From Phaeotremella fagi (taxonomy: Eukaryota; Basidiomycota; Tremellomycetes; Tremellales; Phaeotremellaceae), in NCBI GenBank assembly GCA_001599715.1, contig BCHU01000012.1:930001-994000 (forward strand): a stretch of DNA of 64,000 nt, read 5' to 3'. How positions within the stretch are numbered: position 1 is the stretch's first letter; each line of letters begins with the position of its first letter. Under the pieces are notes generated by a model. The model worked only from the letters and a program-made list of their open reading frames with translations. It did no database searches and was not told the origin of the DNA. The position numbers and the translations under genes are program-made. This document shows, one piece after another, positions 56,820 to 64,000 of this stretch.

Positions 56820-59331
56820 TCAAACCTTTACTCCTTGTCCCTCTAAGAATCGCTTGACATCAGCGAGGAGTTCGAGCTGTTCTTCCGTTGTAAGGGACGT
56901 AACGATAGCTTGTAAAAGACCGCCAACAGTCACGTTTTGAATCTGTTGAGGAGTATTAGATAGTTCCTTAACGAATAAAAAGACTCACTCTGATCAAAGA
57001 ACTGTAATAGACATAGGAGAACATGCCCATCATGAATCTACGAGTTTGATTAGCTTGAATCGATTTTCGAGCAAAAAACACCTACTGGCAATCCATACGG
57101 TCGGTCATTCCTCCATGTCCAGGGATAGAATGGCCAAAGTCCTTGATGTTGAAGGCTCTCTTGAAACCTGAAGCAAAGAATCCACCAAATGGCGCGACTA
57201 GAGAAGCAAAGGTGGCCATGACAAGACAGTGGAGTTGGAACGGTGCGTAGGAAATTGCCGGAGGTGGATGACCGAGCTAAGAGAGGCGTTCAGCGAAACA
57301 TTGCGGATAAGTTCAACGTTTTTCCACTTACAATCGTTTGAAGGATCGCCTTAGCAGGTCCACTGAAGTGGAAGTCGCGCCATAAAAACACAGGATTCGG
57401 TTTGCAGGTGACCTGGGAGAGAACATTGGTACCAAGATCTCTTGCTGGACATATCATGTATGGGAAACGCATGAAAAAGGTTCCCCACTGTAAGCTTGGT
57501 AAGTGAAATCTAAAGGTTCCACGAGCAGTAAACTTACAGCAAGAGCAAAGATCAACGTGCAAATGAAGGCTCCCACGAATCCCTCTACAGTCTTCTTTGG
57601 GCTCAGCTTGATCAATGGTGTACGTCCGAACGCCTTTCCTAATGAAAGTTCAGTACTATCTTCACACGCACTAGAATCTTTACTCACCACAGATATATGC
57701 CATAACATCATTACAAATTACCAATGATGCTGGAATGAAGAACCAAATCAAACCTTCGAGAATGTTGTTGATGATGAAATGGCTGCAAGATTCAGTTTTG
57801 CGGTGTGTTAATGACCTACCTTGAAACAACAATGACCAACAAACTCATATGGACCCAGCAGAAAAGGGCAAATTGCTGACGTAGATATTGCTTTTGAAGA
57901 TTAGCGACAAAGCCAACGAATCCTAACAGGACGTGAGTAAGTGGCAACCTTAGGAATCAGAGCTGTACTCACCCACGACGTAAAGCATGAAACTGATGAA
58001 ACGGTGATTCTTGGCAAATGGGATAAAGTATGCGTCGACAAAGACAATGTGTTTGAAGTAGTAGATGATTGATTCTCCGTACAAGAAGTAATTTGTAACC
58101 ACGAAGAAATACCTGAAGTCTTAGCGTTTACTAGATGATGAAGACGTACCAATTAAGTGTTTTACTCCATTTATCCTCTGAATCTGGTTTGGGGGACCCT
58201 TCTAGAAGCAGAGTCAGCAAGAGAATGTTACTATAGCCTTACGATCTCTTAATTCGAATAGAGCAGTGACTTCCTTGTATACCAATGTTTGACATAACAT
58301 GACTAAAATGATCATGTATGGATGACCAAGACATAACAAAGCTAGAGGTTAGCGCCAGCCGGACCACTCGACCTACTGATGAAACCACCAATCATAATAA
58401 ACGTCCAAACAGTCCTTTCAATCATGTTACGATCCTTCTTAGGTGGGGGTGTAGGAATGACTGTTTCCCCTTCTTTCCCTTCACCAGGTATAACGCCATC
58501 TTCGAATTTGACACTGCTTTTACTTGGGCTGGAAGGGGTGACGAGTCCAGAAGGACCTGACGGAGAGAAATCGACAGGAGTTTTACGTTTTCTGTTAGAT
58601 GGTAATGGATCTCCTTTAGGTTGAGGTAATTTGTCGGGAAGTTGAGGATTGAATTGAGAGGAGCGAGGGCTTTTGAGAGCCGAAACGGTTTCGACTGCTG
58701 ACGAAGCGAGCGAGGATGGGGGCGGTAAAGACTTGACAGTATCCGTGACGGAGACACTAGCTGTCTCTACAGTTGATTTGGCTGATTCGACAAGATTCTC
58801 AAGTGCTGTGTTGACTTTGGAGATCGTTTGGGGAGCTGAATCAACCACTGTTTCGATAGCGTTCTTGGTACCGTTAATGACGTTTGTTACAGTGTCCTGG
58901 GTGACCTGCTTGACATCCTCTGCACTCTCGGTGGTAGAAGCATCTTGAAGGTGATTTATTCCCTCTTTCACTTGTTCCTTGCCATTGGCTAAATGTTTTG
59001 ATCCGTTCTCGATAGTTTCGGTGACAGCTGCTGCAGTTTCCTCTACCACTTCCGAGGGAGTTGACGGAATTTTAGCTTGTGCTTTGGCCAATCGCTTCTT
59101 TGCGGACTTTGACAAAGTCTCAGCTGGTTGTGCTGAAGATTGGACACTGGATGCCGCAAGATCAATACCAGTCAATGCTATGTGGGAGACAAATTAAACG
59201 TACGGTTGTTTGTCAACCAACTCTTCTTCCTCTTCCTCCTCGACATCCTCAATTCCCTCGGCATCATCGTTGAGTACGTCAAACATACTCTTGGAGACGA
59301 AAGGATTGGATCCTGCCTTCTTTGAAGCCAT
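56820..59331 (-). CDS. CDS1: CDP-diacylglycerol synthase with long N-terminal extension
   Basis: The start at 59331 gives [20 protein letters not shown] and an acidic run, then after a 57-nt intron a helical region of about 120 residues rich in Val/Thr/Ala ([40 protein letters not shown]), then a Ser/Pro linker with basic clusters. The enzyme follows: [110 protein letters not shown] and [17 protein letters not shown], the CTP-binding signature. It ends at 56820 after FLEGQGVKV. It makes CDP-diacylglycerol from phosphatidate and CTP in the ER. The N-terminal extension, about 260 residues with amphipathic repeats, is much longer than in yeast Cds1. Confidence 0.9.
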
Positions 59332-59707
59332 AATGGATGCTTTGTTGTGTGGATTAAGTAGAGAAATGTAATAGAAATGACTGAGAAGGAGAAAGAATTC
59401 TAGAAATTCCAAGTACAGTTTATGTTGTAAGAAGTTTCGATGACGTGGTGGAGCACGTGGTAGTCAATACACAGTCTGTAAGTTAAGCTTATAAGCTGTA
59501 CTGGAGTACACCCTGGTAAATACTTGCATCAAGACGTGCTAAGTTGCTGCATTACTAGGTCGGAGCAGTGCTTCATGCCTCCAGCCATGCAAATTTCAAG
59601 CAGATAAATCATTGACACATTGTAAGTTCTATCTAACGACTTCATTATATATATTTTCTAATTTAATTTTCCTTTTCGAAACAGCCACAATCTCGATTTC
59701 GTACATT
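59332..59707. other. Intergenic region upstream of CDS1
   Basis: 376 bp with the CDS1 promoter. CACGTG occurs near 59451 and an A/T-rich tail toward the permease 3' end. No gene seen. Confidence 0.45.
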
Positions 59708-61690
59708 TTAAGCGTCGAGGACGTAGGCGTGAGGTTCAACCTTGTTTTGAGAATCAAACTTCTCGTTACTTCCATCATCATTGTACGTGGGTTGACCACC
59801 GTATTTTGAACGCATGATTTCATCGATTCTTTGTTCTCCAAGAGATTCGTCCACTTCCTCAAAGTGGCGATTCATTCCTGGTGGAGGACTGAAATAACAG
59901 CAGAGGTAATAGGCAAGACCTGAGATACCTGTACCGGTAATCCATGACTGTGGGTAGAGGTTAGTCAAGCTCAGTAGTAAGACTCGGTAGACTTACCAAA
60001 GAGTAGATACGAGATGCTGCAACGTTGACAGTGACTGAATCACTGAGAACACCAATGAAACCTGGAGCGTTGATGGCGAAACCACTGAAATAGAACATTA
60101 GTTTTGAAAAAGCTTAGACTCGCAGAACTTACCAAAGGTAGGCTACGTAAGCTCTCCAGTTGATTCCCCAGGTGTAGTGGTACCATCCTTCCGAGTCTAA
60201 AGTGTAAAGATCATTGATACGGTAGTGACCACGTCTAACGAGCCAGTAGTCGGTAATCATTGGACCAGCGATACATGACAAGAGAACACCATAGGCACCA
60301 AGGTAGTTACCGAAAGTAGCGGAAGACTTGTACAAAAGCCATGGGCACATGGCGATACCGACAACAGCAGCGATGTAACCACCTCGTCTAATGTTGATGA
60401 ATCTTGGGAACAATGCAGTCAAGTCACACCCGGCTGAGACTGAGTTGGCAGCAACGTTAAGTAACAACTGGACGTAAATGAAACCAGCAGAGATGAAGAT
60501 TAAACCAGCACGAGTCTTAGAATCACCATTTTCATCAAGCATTCGGTCCATGATTTTGACGACGTCCCAGATTTGTTCACCGAATTGAGGAACAGTAGAT
60601 GACGCAATGACAATACCTAGGAAGGAAGTGATTGAGAAACCAATTGGCATGGCGATCATTTGTGGCCAAACAGCTGCAGAGGGAGATTTAGCTCTTGAGG
60701 CAAAATCGGGGGCGTTGGTAATCAAAGTGAACATGTTGTTGAAAGTTGAAGAGATTGAGATGACCATTTGCCATGCAAGATCTGAACCTTGAAGTTTTGC
60801 TGGGGTACTGAAAACAGGACCGATACCACCGGCACGAGTGATGGACCAACTTCAGGATCAAGTCAGCTATTTATACTAACCAATTTTCAGGAGATATAAA
60901 CTTACCCGAAGAAAGCGAAACCGACGATAGGACCGACAACAGCCTTAGCCATGAAAAGCCAACGAAGCTTGTGGATGGGAACATAGATTGTTGGGAGTGA
61001 GAGCAACCAATAAATGAAGAAAGAGAGGACATAAGCTAGAAGGTTTAGCTTTTGGTTCGCCGGTGTAAACGAAATACTAACCAGTTGTTGTCTCTGAGGA
61101 TGCTGGCATACTGTTGGGTAGATTGACGAAAGAAGGCCATAGAGCTCTAATGAGAACATAGACACATTCGCCTCCCAACCAAGCTTGAACACCCCACCAG
61201 ATACAAGCCATACCAGCACCTGTCATTGGGTTAGAGAAGACGCTTTCTTTTCCAAAGATGGAGCTTACGATTGAAGACTGGCCATAAGGAACCGAATAAC
61301 CCAAACGTGGTTCTGTTGACAGCTGGGAAAGTGATACCGAAGATGGCACCTGGTCTGGCGTTGAGAACAAGCATTGGACCAACGAGAGAGTAACCGATGA
61401 TGACACAGATAAGAGCCTGCCACCAGTTAAGACCGGCAGCGATCATTGAAGAAGCGATTGTGAAAGTGTTCAAGTTGAAACTGTCAGCAATCCAGAAGGA
61501 TACCTATGTGGTCGTCAGACAAGGTCAAGGAGTGTGAGAAAAAAAAATGACGTACGAAATTCCAAGCATCCCAAGTTTTCTTTTCAGGAGTGACTGGAAG
61601 AAGATCCTCGGTAGCAAGGAAGAGTTCAGCATGACTGAGACCCTCTGGATGTTCAGTTTCGAGTTTACGAATGATTTGACGAGCTCTCAT
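59708..61690 (-). CDS. NCS1 family permease (uracil/allantoin/uridine type)
   Basis: The ATG at 61690 is preferred over a TTG five codons upstream; it gives MRARQIIRKLETEHPEGLSH. After TPEKKTWDAWNFVSFWIADS come SSMIAAGLNWWQALICVIIG, ARPGAIFGITFPAVNRTTFG, ACIWWGVQAWLGGECVYVLI, KAVVGPIVGFAFFGWSITRA then GGIGPVFSTP, NMFTLITNAPDFASRAKSPS and CIAGPMITDYWLVRRGHYRI. The NxPDF/SRYAK-like block and the W-x-x-x-x-W start are diagnostic of NCS1 Fur-type transporters. About 560 residues, 12 helices, proton or sodium symport of uracil, allantoin, uridine or hydantoin at the plasma membrane. It is divergent from the hydantoin racemase-like gene. Confidence 0.93.
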
Positions 61691-62354
61691 TGTTTCGATT
61701 GTCAAGACAAGAAATGAAAGGAATATGAGGGAGCGGAGGGTCAGAAGGGGCCTAACTATATATATGTAAGGTGAAAATTTATGCTATCAGGCTCCACTTT
61801 TTTTCATTGGCTTGAAGATCTGGAATAAGTCTCGCATAGATAAGAGAAATTTGCATTTTTCTGTGAATTAGCTTAGAATAAACTTTATCCCTTCGTGAAA
61901 TCAAATTGATTTGCGCCATGGTCGGAGTGCCGACACGAAAGGATCAACACTTTCACCAAAATAACGAGAGCCATAGATAAGGACTGATCTCCACCAATGA
62001 GTCTTCGACAAATTCAGCTCAGGAACAACTAAGCTTACACCATGTGAGAGCGTCATACGAGCAGCATCATCTTGGCTGTCGCTGGGCTACCACTGGGCAA
62101 CGAGATTCGCTCGCTTCGGGCTGCTTAACATGATCTCAATTTCCTTCTTATCATTTCCTTATCATTCTAGCTAGGTCGAAAAAGCTTCTGGGCTTTTAAG
62201 TTGAATCTGTGATTAGCTTCCGATGGATTATCTTCTCTTTACGTAGCCAATGACGTCTCGTCAAATTTCACCTTCGCTATGAAGCTAATCGTAAGTAACA
62301 GAAATTTTACTGCTGTCAGCTTTCCTTCGACTGAATTGCTTTGTAGCCTGCAAG
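61691..62354. promoter_or_regulatory. Divergent promoter, NCS1 permease / racemase
   Basis: 664 bp. TATATATATGTAAGG lies about 65 bp upstream of the permease (near 61757). CTTATCATTTCCTTATCATT near 62145-62168 has two TTATCA (GATA-type) boxes, in a region expected to be under nitrogen control. No gene is supported; the ATG at 62279 is in a short frame overlapped by the first exon. Confidence 0.45.
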
Positions 62355-63165
62355 ATGGCCTCCCTACCAAAAATCTTGGTAATCAATCCAAACGCGACCG
62401 AGGTGAGTCTCTAAAGAATGAAAACCATTTTTATATGTATGCTGATATCACCGAGGCTTTCTCGGTCGCGATGGAAAGTAGTATCCAGTGCGATGGTGTG
62501 ATATTAGAGTTCTTCACTGCGCCAAGCCCCAGTGCACCTCTCTCAATTGAAGGTTCTTTCGATTCTGTCATGTCTGCTGCAGCTTGTTTATCAAGTTTGC
62601 GAGAACAGATATCGAAATGGGATGGCGTGAGTCGGCCTCAATGAACAGCTCAATGCTGAGAGATTAGTTCGTTGTCGCATGTTTTTCAGCTCATCCCCTG
62701 ACTCACGCTTTACGTGAACTTACCTCTGCACCTGTGATATCAATCTTGGAAGCTCCTTTACTTCTAGGTTCCACCCTAGGGTCAAAAACTGGAATATTGA
62801 CAACCTCACCTCGTTGGGTACCGTTACTCACACACGACATAAGTTCGCTTCATCTATCAGGTCTTAATGCTGCAGGTGTGGTCTCCTCAGGGATGTCAGT
62901 ACTTGACTTGGAACATTTACCTAAGGAAGATGTATTGAAACGTTTGGGGGATAAAGCGAAAGAAGAGTTGGTTGGTGATAGAGGAGCAGATGTCATTGTC
63001 TTGGGTTGTGCTGGGATGGCAGGTTTAGATAAAGCAGTCAGTGATGCTTGTGGAGAAGGAATTATGGTTTTAGATCCAGTAGCATGCGGAGTTCAACTAT
63101 GTGCGAGCTTGTTGCGTCTTGGATTGAAGACGAGTAAATCTGGAATGTATGCAAGCGTAGTGTAA
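62355..63165 (+). CDS. Asp/Glu/hydantoin racemase family protein (Dcg1-like)
   Basis: Three exons, two introns (about 62403-62456 and 62628-62668). Joined: MASLPKILVINPNATEAFSV, KWDGFVVACFSAHPLTHALR, PVISILEAPLLLGSTLGSKT, ILTTSPRWVPLL and VIVLGCAGMAGLDKAVSDAC with VLDPVACGVQL. The paired cysteines in ACFSAHP and LGCAGM are the two catalytic bases of the family; ILVINPNAT is the usual N-terminus of hydantoin racemases and yeast Dcg1. About 240 residues. It would racemise a hydantoin or related ring in the cytosol. Being divergent from an NCS1 permease suggests uptake and use of the same ring compound (inference). Confidence 0.87.
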
Positions 63166-63476
63166 ATCTGTATGTCTAACTTGAAGGTTGATTGATGATT
63201 GATGGACTTGAAACGCGAAACCATATTTGAGAGACTCCTTCCATCAAATCATTACATTTCTTGTTTAAACCTAAAGCTACGTTCCTTCTTTCTCCTAATC
63301 TCTATACACCTCTAGTCCTCTCATCACTGTATATTTACTGTCGACATCTGGTGTGGATATTGCCACCCGTCTACATCTCCCACCCCTTTCCCTCGTCAAC
63401 TCCAGAATCCCTTTCCCTCCTCAAACCCCATCTCCAAAACCTAAACTCGATAGTTCGACACAACCAACTCCCCACA
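63166..63476. other. Intergenic region, no gene seen
   Basis: 311 bp. C/T-rich tracts (63350-63470) just precede the next start codon, as with other promoters here. Confidence 0.5.
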
Positions 63477-64000
63477 ATGCCTCCTTGGATCGATCATTTT
63501 CGAAGATCAAAACATTCTCAGTCGTCCCAAACAGCTAATCAACCGGAAACACAACCTATCCCAAGCTCAGGTTTATCTCAGCAAATCCCATTCAATCAAT
63601 CTCGACCCTCGGTAAATGCTGCTGATAACAGTTCTTTTCAACAGAATAGTTTAGACGAATACGCATTTCTTTCACTTAACGGAACCAGGGGTGACTATAG
63701 TGAACCATCTTATTTACGAGTTCCAAGGTCTCATGTCAATTCCAATTACACCCATCCCCGCGATATTCAAGAAATCCTATCCAGTTTGAACGAAGTTTCA
63801 CCATCTCCTTCAGATCAGTTCCATCCCATCATGTCCAGCAGTCCAGGTGACAGATCTCTTCCCTCGTCTGGACCAACCATAATGACCATCCAAGAGATTC
63901 GGCAATCGTTAAGAACCGTCGTTAACCCACGTCAACCAAATCCTCTTTCATCGCAAAATCGTCCCAATTTTCAGCAACATTTTCCTCAGGTTTCTCATCC
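63477..64000 (+). CDS. Ser/Gln/Asn-rich protein, 3' partial
   Basis: The ATG at 63477 (context CCCACAATG) opens a frame that stays open to the window edge, at least 174 residues: MPPWIDHFRRSKHSQSSQTA, then Gln/Ser/Asn/Pro-rich sequence with SLDEYAFLSLNGTRGDY and a repeated-looking RDIQEILSSLN / MTIQEIRQSLRTVV pair. No domain is recognised; the low-complexity N-terminus is common in fungal regulators, kinase-associated or ubiquitin-ligase proteins. No intron is visible in this part. Confidence 0.6.
   Translation, partial: MPPWIDHFRRSKHSQSSQTANQPETQPIPSSGLSQQIPFNQSRPSVNAADNSSFQQNSLDEYAFLSLNGTRGDYSEPSYLRVPRSHVNSNYTHPRDIQEILSSLNEVSPSPSDQFHPIMSSSPGDRSLPSSGPTIMTIQEIRQSLRTVVNPRQPNPLSSQNRPNFQQHFPQVSH

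Overview
This window looks like nuclear DNA of a basidiomycete yeast, most probably a tremellomycete (Cryptococcus/Kwoniella/Tremella type). The reasons are the very many short introns (about 40-70 nt, GTRNGT donors, YAG acceptors), three Zn(II)2Cys6 regulators, several fungal-type MFS transporters and a CDP-diacylglycerol synthase, ISD11 and EI24-like protein in eukaryotic gene style. I cannot name the species. Gene models below are coding spans (start to stop codon, introns included) that I joined by eye from splice signals and protein continuity.

Layout. 1-21.3 kb holds a partial GT47-like glycosyltransferase, an intronless oligogalacturonate-lyase-like PL22 gene, a sugar MFS transporter, two Zn2Cys6 regulators, allantoinase, malate dehydrogenase, a 2H cyclic phosphodiesterase, an L-galactonate/L-fuconate dehydratase of the enolase superfamily, a DFR-like reductase and a second sugar transporter. 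21.9-25.7 kb holds two anion:cation-symporter (DAL5/TNA1-type) MFS genes. The second is broken: a GC-rich segment of about 446 bp with 25-bp perfect terminal inverted repeats, packed with at least eleven small hairpins sharing one tetraloop, sits where transmembrane segments 8-11 should be. 25.8-32.4 kb is a gene-free repeat island with LTR-like copies, a short solo-LTR-like insertion with a target duplication, TIR elements, a TTCTAGAA array, a minisatellite, a TAA microsatellite and a 100-N gap.

32.4-44.5 kb is a likely catabolic cluster: a Zn2Cys6 regulator divergent from a 5-oxoprolinase/hydantoinase-type gene, then a FAD-dependent amine/amino-acid oxidase and a sugar-type MFS transporter. 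Palindromes of the form CGGGTT-n-AACCCG lie upstream of the enzyme, the oxidase, the transporter and also the intact DAL5-like transporter at 23.6 kb, suggesting one regulon. 44.9-59.3 kb is mostly housekeeping: EI24-like membrane protein, ISD11, transketolase, an aromatic-amino-acid-decarboxylase-like enzyme, a small membrane protein, ALKBH6-like dioxygenase, a CH-like (DUF5745) protein and CDP-diacylglycerol synthase with a long amphipathic N-terminal extension. 59.7-63.2 kb holds an NCS1 nucleobase/allantoin-type permease divergent from an Asp/Glu/hydantoin racemase, and the window ends inside an uncharacterised low-complexity protein gene.

Taken together the window is rich in genes for scavenging ring-amide nitrogen (allantoinase, oxoprolinase/hydantoinase, hydantoin racemase, NCS1 and DAL5-type carriers) and plant-wall sugar acids (PL22, sugar-acid dehydratase). 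That functional link is inference; the gene identities come from visible motifs.
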